The notes under the pieces: generated by a model
Seen by the model: only the letters and a program-made list of their open reading frames with translations
What the model was told of the DNA's origin: nothing
The model's database searches: none
Position numbers and translations under genes: made by a program
NCBI GenBank assembly: GCA_965233625.1
Contig: OZ247499.1
Coordinates: 3,720,001 to 3,784,000 of the forward strand
DNA: 64,000 nt
Reading direction: 5' to 3'
Origin: G965233625 sp965233625
Lineage (GTDB): Bacteria > Planctomycetota > Planctomycetia > Pirellulales > Pirellulaceae
Part shown: positions 1-7,704 of the stretch, one piece after another
How the letters are laid out: every line of letters begins with the position of its first letter
How positions within the stretch are numbered: position 1 is the stretch's first letter

Positions 1-495
1 CGCGTTAGGAATGACGAAGGCGCCATTGCCGGGGCTGATAAGCTGCCCGTCCTGCGAAATCGTCATGCCATCGGGCGTGATCAGCGTGCCGTCGTTGGAA
101 AGCACGGCCTGCGTCGAGCCGCCATTGCAGGTCGAGCATCCGCCGCCACCGCAGCTGGAGCAACCACCATTGCAGCTAGAGCAACCTCCGCCGCCGCAGC
201 TGTTGCATCCGGCGTTGCAGCTATCGCAACCGCCTTCACAACCGCAGCCATTGAGGTCGCCGGGATAGCCGACCACGTAGCCGGACTGGCCCGGTATGTT
301 CCGGTTCCGCCACCAGTTCGAGAGCCAGCCGCCGGGGCGCTGACCGTTGTTCAGCAACAGGCCGCCGTCGTACTGCGCCTGGCATGGGTCGCATACATCT
401 ACGTCTCTGCGTAGAAAGCATGGTGAAAAGCTGCCGTTGCAGCCGGTCGATGCGGCGATGCATAACAACATCGCCGTCAGCAGGAGCCTCTTCAT
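1..495 (-). CDS. Cys-rich lipoprotein, C-terminus cut by window edge
   Basis: The frame stays open from an ATG at 495 to the left edge (165 codons), so only the N-terminal part is present. The protein starts MKRLLLTAMLLC and has a lipobox-like STGC with the acylated Cys at residue 19, which predicts export and anchoring as a lipoprotein. Residues about 85-125 form a low-complexity array rich in Cys, Gly, Ser and Asn, with repeated CxxC spacings (SCNAGC, SCGGGGC, SCNGGC). After the array comes a Gly/Asp-rich part with short repeats such as DGTLITPDG and DGQLISPG. The regular Cys pairs suggest disulfides or metal binding, but no family was recognised. The divergent gene at 1117 is also exported. 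Confidence 0.75.
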   Translation of the reverse strand, partial: MKRLLLTAMLLCIAASTGCNGSFSPCFLRRDVDVCDPCQAQYDGGLLLNNGQRPGGWLSNWWRNRNIPGQSGYVVGYPGDLNGCGCEGGCDSCNAGCNSCGGGGCSSCNGGCSSCGGGGCSTCNGGSTQAVLSNDGTLITPDGMTISQDGQLISPGNGAFVIPNA

Positions 496-1116
496 TATTC
501 TGCGCCTTCAAAAAGAAGTGGGGGGAAGTTTGCGGAACGTGGCGAGGCTGTGGGTCATAAGAACACTACAACACACACGGCGATGTGCAAATTCAACCGT
601 TGCATTTTCTCAACATTCCCTGTTGCAAACGCCCGTCATCCCTTACCAGACAGGCAGAACCCGCGCGGGAATTGCACGGATGACCGTTACAGCCCGGACA
701 ACCCGTTTTTGAAGTTGCACACCAACCCGAAGCGCGAGCGAGGGGCGTTTGATGTGGATGCGAAAACGCGGGTTTTTGGCCGTGCTTCGCTGAACAGGTG
801 AACTTCAACCGGCGATGCGCTGCAAGCTCCGGCGTCCCTCGCTCGCGCTTCGGGTTAGTGTTGCTTGCCGCACGATGACGTACTTGTGTCACAATGCGTG
901 GTGCTATATCGGGCACAAGTTTCGTATTGCCGTTGTCACGCTAGATGACACCAAGGCCGTCACGGTAACTCACTTGACGATCTAATACATCTGCCTGTAA
1001 CTATTGTGCCGCGCCGTACTGCGCCATCTGCCCGCTGGGCGCCCTGTTGCCGTCAACAATCTTACGTGCTGTGGCCGAAGTAAAACTCTAAATCCCCGAA
1101 CCATTTTCTATGAAGT
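496..1116. other. Intergenic region between divergent genes
   Basis: This 621-bp gap separates two divergent genes for exported proteins. It holds one copy of the 141-bp NPKRERG repeat (720-860). A weak promoter-like pair for the rightward gene is TTGACG at 974-979 and TAACTA at 998-1003 (18-bp spacer). No RNA gene or credible short ORF was seen; the ORFs crossing the repeat are products of the repeat itself. Confidence 0.5.
720..860 (+). repeat. NPKRERG repeat, copy A (141 bp, MITE-like)
   Basis: The element has perfect 21-bp terminal inverted repeats (724-744 and 836-856) that extend to 25 bp with one mismatch. The interior carries GTTTGATGTGGATGCGAAAA near the left end and CTTCAACCGGCGATGCG near the right end. 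Two other copies have the same length and near-identical interior (44652-44792 and 60973-61113), and a fourth is inverted (20251-20392). The terminal repeat translates as NPKRERG in one frame, which creates false ORFs. No transposase is present, so it resembles a non-autonomous element. Confidence 0.9.
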
Positions 1117-2115
1117 ATGTTGCGCCTGACCCACGTCATCATTTTCACGCTTCCGCTGCTTCTTGTAGCGCGGGTGTCCGCTGCGCCGGTTGATGCGGCG
1201 CCGGAAATGGCGAGTGTGGTCGTAAGAGAAGTCGCGACGGCGCCGGTTGTAGCGGCTAGCAGCATGCCGCAGGCGGCGCTTCAGGATCAGGTCTGGATGG
1301 TCAGCACGCGGCTGCTTGGCTTTCCCCGCAACAACTGCGATCCGCGTCTGCGTGTCTCCTGCTGGGACGGCTGTAAGAAGTTCCATCCATCCACGCTGGA
1401 ACAACTGCTGGCCAGCGATGACCCGCGGTACACCACCGTTATCTACGTGCATGGCAACCGTATCGAACCGCCGCACGCCAGAAGCACGGGCTTTGAAGCC
1501 TACCGCATGCTGAAGTGCGGCTGCCGGAAGCCGTTGCGGCTGATCATCTGGAGCTGGCCCAGCGGCCGCGTTGTCTATCGCACGTTACGCGATTGCATGC
1601 TGAAGCTCGAACGTACGGTCGCCGAAGAATACTACCTGGCCTGGTTCATGGCGAAGATGAATCCGCATCGCCCGCTGAGTCTGATTGGCTACAGCTTCGG
1701 TGGGCGGATCTGCGCCGGTGCTCTGCAGTTACGCGCCGGCGGCGCGCTGGAAGGATACCGGCTGAAGAATCCTCGTCCCGTCTGTGCCCCGGTGCAGCTT
1801 ACACTTATCGCTGCCGCGGCCGATAAAGAGGCGCTGACGCCCTGCGGAAAGTATCCGCAGATGCTTCGCCAGGTCAGTCGCGTGCTGGTGCTCTACAACA
1901 AAGTCGACCCGGCGTTGCTGTTCTATCCGCTGCTTGAACCGAAGCACCCCACCGCAGTTGGCCGCGTCGGACCGCTTTGCTGTGGCGCCAGTGCGTGCAA
2001 AATACGAAGCCACGAATGCAGCAGCATCATCGGGCATTCGCATTCCGTGCACCGTTACTTTGAGACGCCGGAACTCATGCGGTTGATCAACAGCAACGTG
2101 CACTGGGGCAATTAA
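1117..2115 (+). CDS. Secreted alpha/beta-hydrolase-fold protein
   Basis: The 332-aa protein starts with a hydrophobic signal peptide (residues 1-22, ending near VSAAP), so it is probably exported. An alpha/beta-hydrolase fold is indicated by YVHGN at residues 110-114 (strand and oxyanion loop) and the nucleophile elbow GYSFGG at 191-196, with Ser193 as candidate nucleophile. Asp264 (NKVDP) and a His near residues 307-312 could complete the triad. It resembles serine-hydrolase families of the DUF900/lipase type, but the substrate cannot be told. Several Cys pairs (CGC, CC) fit a disulfide-bonded extracytoplasmic protein. It converges on the desaturase gene, with a palindromic repeat between the two stops. 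Confidence 0.8.
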   Translation: MLRLTHVIIFTLPLLLVARVSAAPVDAAPEMASVVVREVATAPVVAASSMPQAALQDQVWMVSTRLLGFPRNNCDPRLRVSCWDGCKKFHPSTLEQLLASDDPRYTTVIYVHGNRIEPPHARSTGFEAYRMLKCGCRKPLRLIIWSWPSGRVVYRTLRDCMLKLERTVAEEYYLAWFMAKMNPHRPLSLIGYSFGGRICAGALQLRAGGALEGYRLKNPRPVCAPVQLTLIAAAADKEALTPCGKYPQMLRQVSRVLVLYNKVDPALLFYPLLEPKHPTAVGRVGPLCCGASACKIRSHECSSIIGHSHSVHRYFETPELMRLINSNVHWGN

Positions 2116-2141
2116 CCTGCGGGTTAATCTTCAAAAACCCT

Positions 2142-2210
2142 TAGGTCAGGCGCCTGCCTGACGATAGTTGGGGTGGAATCCGTTGCGTCGTCAGGCAGGC
2201 GCCTGACCTA
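2142..2210. repeat. REP-like palindromic element, copy 1
   Basis: Two perfect 22-bp inverted arms (2142-2163 and 2189-2210) built around CAGGCGCCTGCCTGACG enclose a 25-bp loop. It lies between two convergent stop codons, 5 bp from the end of the desaturase gene. A second element with the same arms and part of the same loop is at 12520-12590. No T-run follows, so it is not a classic intrinsic terminator, though a hairpin this long could end or protect both convergent transcripts. Confidence 0.85.
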
Positions 2211-2214
2211 CGGG

Positions 2215-3648
2215 CTATTTTGCGGCGGTGGCGGTGCGGGTCAGTTGCGAGTCTACATCGTTGGCGACGATCACGCCGTAGTTAATCGCCCCCAACCAGC
2301 CGGACATGATGATTCCGACGCTGCCCGCGTGATATAGCCCGCCTACCTGTTGCGGCAGCGCGCGGCTGACGGCCAGACCTTCAAACTTGGTGCCAAAGCT
2401 GGCGCCGGCGATATGCTTGGTGTAGTGCTTAAAGGTCCGCGGCGTGGCGGCTTCGACATGGTCGATCCGCTCCCGGCAGTTCGGCACGTATTTCTCGAGG
2501 CTGTCGAGCGTCGTTTCGATAAGATCCTGCTTCGATGCTTCGTACTCGTCCTCCGGCAGATTCGCCCAGTCCTCGTAATTGGCGTTCGTACTGCTGACCA
2601 CCAGATGCCGCGGCCGCCCTTCGGGACGGATGCGAGGATAATAGAAAGAGAACGTCCGGCTGGTGATATCCCGGCTGAGCAATAAATCGGTGCGGAACGC
2701 CGGCGCCGTGGAGCAGAACAGTAGATCGCCGGTGGATTCGTCGATGGTTTCTTCCGGCTTCATCGCCATGTAAACCTGCGTACTGCTGTTGTTCAGCCGC
2801 ACCTCTTTGGCATCTTCGACAAACTTCTTGTCAAAGTGTTCTTCGCCCGTCAGGTGGAAAATGGTCGAACGCAGGTTCGAGTTAGAAACCACGGCGCCGC
2901 ATTTAATTTCGCGGCCATTGACCGTGACCGCCGTCACTTTTTCCTGCTTGACGTGAATCTTCTCCACGTCGCAGTTGATCCGCACATCGACCCCGCTTTC
3001 GATCAGATCGTTGTGCATCAGCTTGACCAGATGGTCGGTGCCGCCTTCAAACGTATAAACGCCCTTGGACATAAAGTTAGAGAACACAATGCCGTAAGTA
3101 ATGGCAGGGTCTTCCAGCGTGGAACCGTTGGCGTACGTAATCGGCTCCATCAGCAGCCGCACCACATCTTCGCGGCCTGGGAAGAATTTTTCGAACAGCT
3201 CACCTGTCGTGATCTGCTGCTCATCGTAGAAGTTCATATTGCGGGCGGTGTCAAAGAACTCTTTGACGGTCGCTTCCTCTAGCCCGAAATCGGTCGTCAG
3301 CAGACGTGTGAAATCTTTGCGGTTAAACGTCGTCGTCAGCGAGAACATCGGATTATCAAAGCGGATGTTCTCAAGCTGCACGATCGAATCGGCAATCTCC
3401 TGCGTCCAGTAACGACGGCAGCTTTTGATCATGCCCACCGGGAAGCCGTGGAGTGAGACGTCGAAGATATGCCCGCCTGGGCGTTTGAACCACGTTGCCA
3501 TGCCGCCCAGCTTGTAATGCTGTTCCAGCAGCAACACGCTGTAACCGGCCCGCCCCAGCACATTCGCAGCGGTCAGCCCTGCCAGTCCGCTGCCGATCAC
3601 CACCACGTCGTAATAATCTTTCGCGTTTTTCAGGAAGTCTTTGGGCAT
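2215..3648 (-). CDS. CrtI/CrtISO-like FAD-dependent desaturase or isomerase
   Basis: The 477-aa protein has an N-terminal Rossmann FAD motif (VVIGSGLAGLTAA, about residues 16-28), then LLEQHYKLGGMA, where the Glu would bind the FAD ribose. The C-terminal segment GLYHAGSVGIIMSGWLGAI matches the second FAD motif of phytoene desaturases and carotenoid isomerases. The family dehydrogenates, isomerises or saturates polyenes. A role in carotenoid synthesis is plausible because hpnE is in the same window, but the substrate is inferred. It is monocistronic: the histidine kinase gene lies upstream on the same strand, about 150 bp away. Confidence 0.8.
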   Translation of the reverse strand: MPKDFLKNAKDYYDVVVIGSGLAGLTAANVLGRAGYSVLLLEQHYKLGGMATWFKRPGGHIFDVSLHGFPVGMIKSCRRYWTQEIADSIVQLENIRFDNPMFSLTTTFNRKDFTRLLTTDFGLEEATVKEFFDTARNMNFYDEQQITTGELFEKFFPGREDVVRLLMEPITYANGSTLEDPAITYGIVFSNFMSKGVYTFEGGTDHLVKLMHNDLIESGVDVRINCDVEKIHVKQEKVTAVTVNGREIKCGAVVSNSNLRSTIFHLTGEEHFDKKFVEDAKEVRLNNSSTQVYMAMKPEETIDESTGDLLFCSTAPAFRTDLLLSRDITSRTFSFYYPRIRPEGRPRHLVVSSTNANYEDWANLPEDEYEASKQDLIETTLDSLEKYVPNCRERIDHVEAATPRTFKHYTKHIAGASFGTKFEGLAVSRALPQQVGGLYHAGSVGIIMSGWLGAINYGVIVANDVDSQLTRTATAAK

Positions 3649-3796
3649 ATCAGATGGCGGGCGATCTGCCCGGTTAAAAGCGTAAAATTCTGGGGGAGTT
3701 GTGGCGAACAGGCGAAGATATCCGCCGTCTTGCTGCTAACCGCATCCCGGCGCCAGCAGGCAACCGGTGGAGAGCGAAAATGACGGCTCTATGCTA

Positions 3797-4732
3797 TCAG
3801 AGTTTCGCCGCATCGTAACCCGCTTCCGCCAGGCCTTTGGCCGGAGAAAGCCGCCCGGGCAGATGCACCTCGAACACCGCGCCGGGCCCTTCCGCCTGGT
3901 CCTTCACGCGGATGCGGCCCTTCAGCCGTTTTACCAGCGTGTTGACAATGTGCAGCCCCAGCCCGGTGCCCGGTTTATCGCGATGCAGTTCAAAACCCAG
4001 CCGTACAAAACGGCCGAAGATTTTACGCCGCATGTTGGCCGGAATGCCGCGACCATTATCCGCCACGCGGATCAGCACCATCCCGGCGCCGTGCGGCTGT
4101 AGCGCGATCTCCACCTGCGGCTCTGTAGCGGCGTATTTGACCGCATTATCGATGAGGTTCCGGCAGATGATATCGACATCGACCGCACGGGCGTTCACCA
4201 CGCAGGGCTGCAAATCAAACTTCACATGCTCCATGGGCACGCGGTACTGGGCGCAGACGCTTTGTGCACAGCTACGAAGCACGTCAGAAACCTCCACGTC
4301 TTCTGGCTCTGTCGGCTGCTCTTTCTTTTCAAGCTGTGCGGCGATCAGCATGTGGCTGATAAGTCCGTCCAGACGCTCGACATCGGCCAGCATGTAACGG
4401 TGAAAGCTCTCCCGCTGATCCTGGTTCACTTCACGCATGGTCAGCGTCTGCAGGTAGAGCTTCAGCGAAGCAATCGGCGATTTCAGTTCGTGGGTGATGC
4501 TGTCCATAAAATTCAACTGCCGCCGGTTCAGGTTGACTTCCTGAATCGAAAACACCAGATACATCACCACGGCGCCAAGCATCAGCGCCAGCAACGAAAC
4601 CCCAACCACCAGCCACACCCAGTGGGCGCCAAAGATCGCGAGCACCACCCAGCCGACGGTGATGACCACAATCAGAACGATCAGCACCACGCCTAATGTA
4701 ATGGGCCACTTTAAAGAACGCTGTTGGAACAT
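3797..4732 (-). CDS. Orphan membrane sensor histidine kinase
   Basis: The start at 4732 gives 311 aa beginning MFQQRSLKW; an upstream start at 4804 adds 24 unlikely residues. Two transmembrane helices (about 10-33 and 38-62) with almost no periplasmic loop suggest sensing within the membrane or from the cytoplasm. A HisKA segment carries the phospho-acceptor in SITHELKSP (His81). The HATPase domain shows the N box NLIDNAVKYA, the G1 box DNGRGI and the G2 box GTGLGLHIV. No response-regulator gene is adjacent, so its partner is unknown. It is divergent from the exported protein gene at 4871. Confidence 0.9.
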   Translation of the reverse strand: MFQQRSLKWPITLGVVLIVLIVVITVGWVVLAIFGAHWVWLVVGVSLLALMLGAVVMYLVFSIQEVNLNRRQLNFMDSITHELKSPIASLKLYLQTLTMREVNQDQRESFHRYMLADVERLDGLISHMLIAAQLEKKEQPTEPEDVEVSDVLRSCAQSVCAQYRVPMEHVKFDLQPCVVNARAVDVDIICRNLIDNAVKYAATEPQVEIALQPHGAGMVLIRVADNGRGIPANMRRKIFGRFVRLGFELHRDKPGTGLGLHIVNTLVKRLKGRIRVKDQAEGPGAVFEVHLPGRLSPAKGLAEAGYDAAKL

Positions 4733-4870
4733 GTTTCGCGAACCACGCGGAAAGAATTTGAAGCAGTTGCACGGTGAATATGGCTGTTGCGCACCCGTTA
4801 CCATTTTTAACCGCGACGCTGTGTATCATACAAATTCTACACACAAGCCGTTTTTCAGGAGTCAACCGCC

Positions 4871-5656
4871 ATGCCCTTCCGTTTTACCCTCTGCACTCTT
4901 GCAATCTCGTGCGTGCTGCCTGCGCTGCTTGGCGGTGTCTGTGCCGCCCAGCGCATTGATCAGGCAACCGGCTTCACGCTGGCATACGAGGGCAAAGACT
5001 CGTTTGCAGAATACGCAACCAATCACCCGCTGATCGCCGGAACGTGGGTCGCAAAGAGCGAAACGGAAAAATACTGGATCGGCGATCTTCACTACCCGAC
5101 GGACAACACCGGCGTCACCAAGGATTTTTACGTCCTGCTGGATATCCGCGTTGCCAAAACAAAGAAGCTCAACATCGCAAAAGCCGAATCGGACGAACAG
5201 AAATGGCGGACGCTGGTGCTGCTTAAGCCAGGCATTGAACACGCTCCCCAGCAACAAGAAGCCACCATTTACGAGGCAGTCGCGATGGGGTTAAAAGACG
5301 ATAAGAATTCCTTCCTGTTCAAGAATAAATTCCGCTTCGCCCCTTCAAAAATCACCGGCGTTCTAAAACGCCACGAAGCCGCACACACCAAACGCAGCAT
5401 GTTAACCGGCAACTACCACATCCACACCCGGTTTGGCGCCATCGAAGTGATGGATACCAGAGCTATCTCCACAGAACAGTTCGACAAACTTCACAACAAA
5501 AAGGTGGTTGCGACCGGCCTGTACAAAGGTAACCGGGAACTGGTCGTTAAGGGCGACGAGCTTGAACAACGCCCTGCCGTGCAACTGCCTTTAGGTCCGG
5601 CAGGGTTCCCGCTGCGTCCTAGTTTCACCCCGGACAAAATCACGATTGCCCGGTAG
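4871..5656 (+). CDS. Exported protein of unknown function
   Basis: The 261-aa protein begins with a clear signal peptide (about residues 1-25, cleavage after GVCAA). AGGAG 9 bases upstream of the ATG supports the start. The mature part is Lys-rich with no recognisable catalytic motif. A segment around residues 175-225 (TGNYHIHTRFGAIEV, then KKVVATGLYKGNRELV) looks like beta-strands and may form an OB-like or barrel domain. It stands alone, divergent from the histidine kinase and 68 bp before the DJ-1/PfpI gene. Confidence 0.65.
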   Translation: MPFRFTLCTLAISCVLPALLGGVCAAQRIDQATGFTLAYEGKDSFAEYATNHPLIAGTWVAKSETEKYWIGDLHYPTDNTGVTKDFYVLLDIRVAKTKKLNIAKAESDEQKWRTLVLLKPGIEHAPQQQEATIYEAVAMGLKDDKNSFLFKNKFRFAPSKITGVLKRHEAAHTKRSMLTGNYHIHTRFGAIEVMDTRAISTEQFDKLHNKKVVATGLYKGNRELVVKGDELEQRPAVQLPLGPAGFPLRPSFTPDKITIAR

Positions 5657-5724
5657 GCTCCTGGCGCCTGTGCGAATTGCTAAAATGCTGCTGATTCTCA
5701 ACATTGCCATCAGGAGCATGAAGC

Positions 5725-6258
5725 GTGACCAATCAACAACCGCTGTCGGGTAAACAGATTCTGGCCTTTGTCGGCGACATCTACGAAGACCTGGAACTCT
5801 GGTACCCCAAATTGCGGATGGAAGAAGCCGGCGCCAAAGTGGTGGTGGCTGGCCCCGAAGCAGGCGTCAAATACAGCGGTAAGCACGGCTATCCATGCGT
5901 GTCGGATGCCGCCATTGACGACATGAACGCCAGCGATTTCGCCGGCCTGCTGGTCCCCGGCGGCTTCATGCCGGATAAGCTGCGCCGCAGCGGGAAAGTG
6001 CTGCAACTGGTGCGTGACTTTGACGCGGCAGGTAAACTTGTCGCCGCCATCTGCCACGGCGGCTGGATTCCTATTTCAGCAGGCGTCTATAAGGGCGTAC
6101 GCGTGACTGGTTCGCCAGGGATCAAAGACGATCTAGAGAACGCCGGCGCCATCTTTGAAGACGCAGCCCTGGTGGTGGACCGGCACTTTGTTTCCAGCCG
6201 CCGGCCAGATGACCTGCCGCAATTCTGCCAGGGCATGCTGCAAGTACTGCAGAGTTAA
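5725..6258 (+). CDS. DJ-1/PfpI family protein
   Basis: The 177-aa protein matches the DJ-1/PfpI/YhbO class in length and motifs: VVVAGPEAG near residue 40, LLVPGGFMPDKLR near 77, and the elbow AAICHGGW near 110, whose Cys is the family's reactive residue. Members include glyoxalase-, deglycase- and protease-like stress proteins. GTG is chosen as start because AGGAG lies 8 bases upstream; the ATG at 5718 opens a different frame that stops quickly. Its TAA is immediately followed by the stop of the convergent BON-domain gene, with no base between them. Confidence 0.85.
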   Translation: MTNQQPLSGKQILAFVGDIYEDLELWYPKLRMEEAGAKVVVAGPEAGVKYSGKHGYPCVSDAAIDDMNASDFAGLLVPGGFMPDKLRRSGKVLQLVRDFDAAGKLVAAICHGGWIPISAGVYKGVRVTGSPGIKDDLENAGAIFEDAALVVDRHFVSSRRPDDLPQFCQGMLQVLQS

Positions 6259-6510
6259 CTACGGCCAGACAACCGCCACGCTGTTAGAAACAATGGCGCC
6301 CTGCGTGGCGGCGCGGACGGTCTCCTGAGCGACTTGCTTGTGGTAGAACGAATCGACCTTGCCGGTCAGCAGCAGACCGTCTTCATTCGACTCAACATCG
6401 ATCTGGCGAATCAGATAAATCGGACTATCAGAAAGCGCCTGGCGTGCACGGGACGCAGCTTCAGCGAGTGACATGGTTGCAGCGGAAGGGGTAGTGGCGG
6501 GTTGGATCAT
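6259..6510 (-). CDS. Small BON-domain-like protein
   Basis: The 83-aa protein starts at an ATG preceded by GGAG at 8 bases; an in-frame ATG at 6528 would add six residues. After a short Thr/Ala-rich N-terminus it shows a BON-like pattern: ARQALSDSP, then IDVESNEDGLLLTGKVDSF, then a helix and SNSVAVVWP, equivalent to the family's val-x-v end. BON domains usually bind membranes or phospholipids. There is no signal peptide, so a cytoplasmic location is likely. It is convergent and gapless with the DJ-1/PfpI gene. Confidence 0.6.
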   Translation of the reverse strand: MIQPATTPSAATMSLAEAASRARQALSDSPIYLIRQIDVESNEDGLLLTGKVDSFYHKQVAQETVRAATQGAIVSNSVAVVWP

Positions 6511-6666
6511 CGTCCTGGCTCCGTCCATGGTGGGAATAACTGCGGGCAGTTACTGGGTGAACTCCTAACGCCGCAGCTTACCGCCTTTCCCATTTTTGAG
6601 TCAATAGAATCTGCTAGCACAACACAGCAAGTTACAGCAAATAAGTGATAAGCCGGCCACCCGCAT

Positions 6667-7308
6667 CTACCCCACTTTGCCATTGCTGCGCAGGTACTCA
6701 ACTACTTGACTAGCCAGGTTTTCTACGGAGGCCTCACCACCGGCCAGCACCAGTTCGGCAGCTGCGGGTGGCTCGTAAGGGGCGTCGATCCCGGTGAAGT
6801 TGCGTATTTCACCTGCCCGCGCTTTCTTATAAAGCCCCTTGGGGTCACGGGCTTCGCAGATTTCCAGCGGCGTATCGACAAAGACTTCGACAAAATCGCC
6901 TGGGGCGCCATGCTTCTCAACCGCCGCCCGCACCATATCCCGGTCACGACGATAGGGGCTGACAAAGGCGGTTAAAGTAATAAGCCCTGCCGCGCAGAAC
7001 AGCTCTGCGACGGCGCCCGTCCGCCGGATGTTTTCCTCGCGATCTTCGGCGCCGAAGCCCAGCCCGAACCGCTGGGCAAAAGCTTCGCCATGCACCAGCT
7101 GCAACAACTCCGGGCTGGCGTTCAGGCCATGCCGCACGTTGTCGCCATCCAGCACGTAGCACAACGCGCCGGCCTCGTGCAGTTGATGGTCAACCGCATT
7201 AGCCACGGTGCTCTTGCCGCTGCCGCTGAGACCTGTGAACCACACCACGCAGCCGCGGGGGCGTTTGACGGTTTGTTCGTGCCACACAACGTGCGTTTTC
7301 TCAGGCAA
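6667..7308 (-). CDS. cysC: Adenylylsulfate (APS) kinase CysC
   Basis: CysC phosphorylates adenylylsulfate to PAPS with ATP in sulfate activation. The P-loop is WFTGLSGSGKST, followed by YVLDGDNVRHGLN, GAVAELFCAAGLI, SPYRRDRDMVR, FVEVFVDTPLEICEARDPKGLYKKARAG and FTGIDAPYEPP, all characteristic of CysC. I choose a TTG start at 7308 (213 aa) because AAAGGA lies 8 bases upstream and the product then begins PEKTHVVWHE, as CysC proteins often do; the ATG at 7365 adds 19 atypical residues. No sulfate adenylyltransferase gene is adjacent. Confidence 0.93.
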   Translation of the reverse strand: MPEKTHVVWHEQTVKRPRGCVVWFTGLSGSGKSTVANAVDHQLHEAGALCYVLDGDNVRHGLNASPELLQLVHGEAFAQRFGLGFGAEDREENIRRTGAVAELFCAAGLITLTAFVSPYRRDRDMVRAAVEKHGAPGDFVEVFVDTPLEICEARDPKGLYKKARAGEIRNFTGIDAPYEPPAAAELVLAGGEASVENLASQVVEYLRSNGKVG

Positions 7309-7497
7309 TGCAAAGTTCCTTTCAAAGGCGCGGGCACAACGCGTGCGGCGCGGGGGCTGTAACACATCCGGGGCTTGTGTCGCTGGAAAAGCGGGCAGTG
7401 GATTTGCGTCGCGACCTGTGCGACCTACGTTTCAGCAGAGTCTGCCTGATGCGTCAGGTCGTAGCCATGCGTCAAAATCGTTAATGCGTGTAAAACC

Positions 7498-7704
7498 ATG
7501 TCGAGCGAAAAATCAGCCCCAGCAAAACCCGGCGCCCTGAAACTGTATGCACTCTTGGCGTGCAGCACCGTGGCGGGCATCTTCAGCGCTGAAGCTGTCA
7601 TCACGATTCTAAGCGAACCGGCTGCCATCGTTGAACCCGGCATGGCCGACAAGCCCACAGAGAACCAGCCAGCCACGGAAAACAGCCGCGTGGTGATGAA
7701 CTGA
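7498..7704 (+). CDS. Small single-helix membrane protein
   Basis: The 68-aa ORF has one probable transmembrane helix (about residues 15-38, LYALLACSTVAGIFSAEAVITIL) and a polar C-terminus. Its stop TGA overlaps the ATG of the following acetyltransferase-like gene (TGATG), a typical coupling arrangement and the main support for it being real. No Shine-Dalgarno motif was seen and the family is unknown. Confidence 0.5.
   Translation: MSSEKSAPAKPGALKLYALLACSTVAGIFSAEAVITILSEPAAIVEPGMADKPTENQPATENSRVVMN

Noticed and set aside
125..245. Short repeats that resemble a CRISPR-like pattern
   Set aside because: They are codon repeats of the Cys-rich lipoprotein, not direct repeats with spacers.
550..916. 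ORFs containing the peptide NPKRERG on both strands
   Set aside because: They are made by the terminal repeat of the 141-bp element; similar ORFs appear at the other copies (20207-20452, 44582-44767) and have no other support.
974..1003. Promoter-like TTGACG and TAACTA before the hydrolase gene
   Set aside because: The -10 box is weak and the spacer long; kept only as a remark on the gap.
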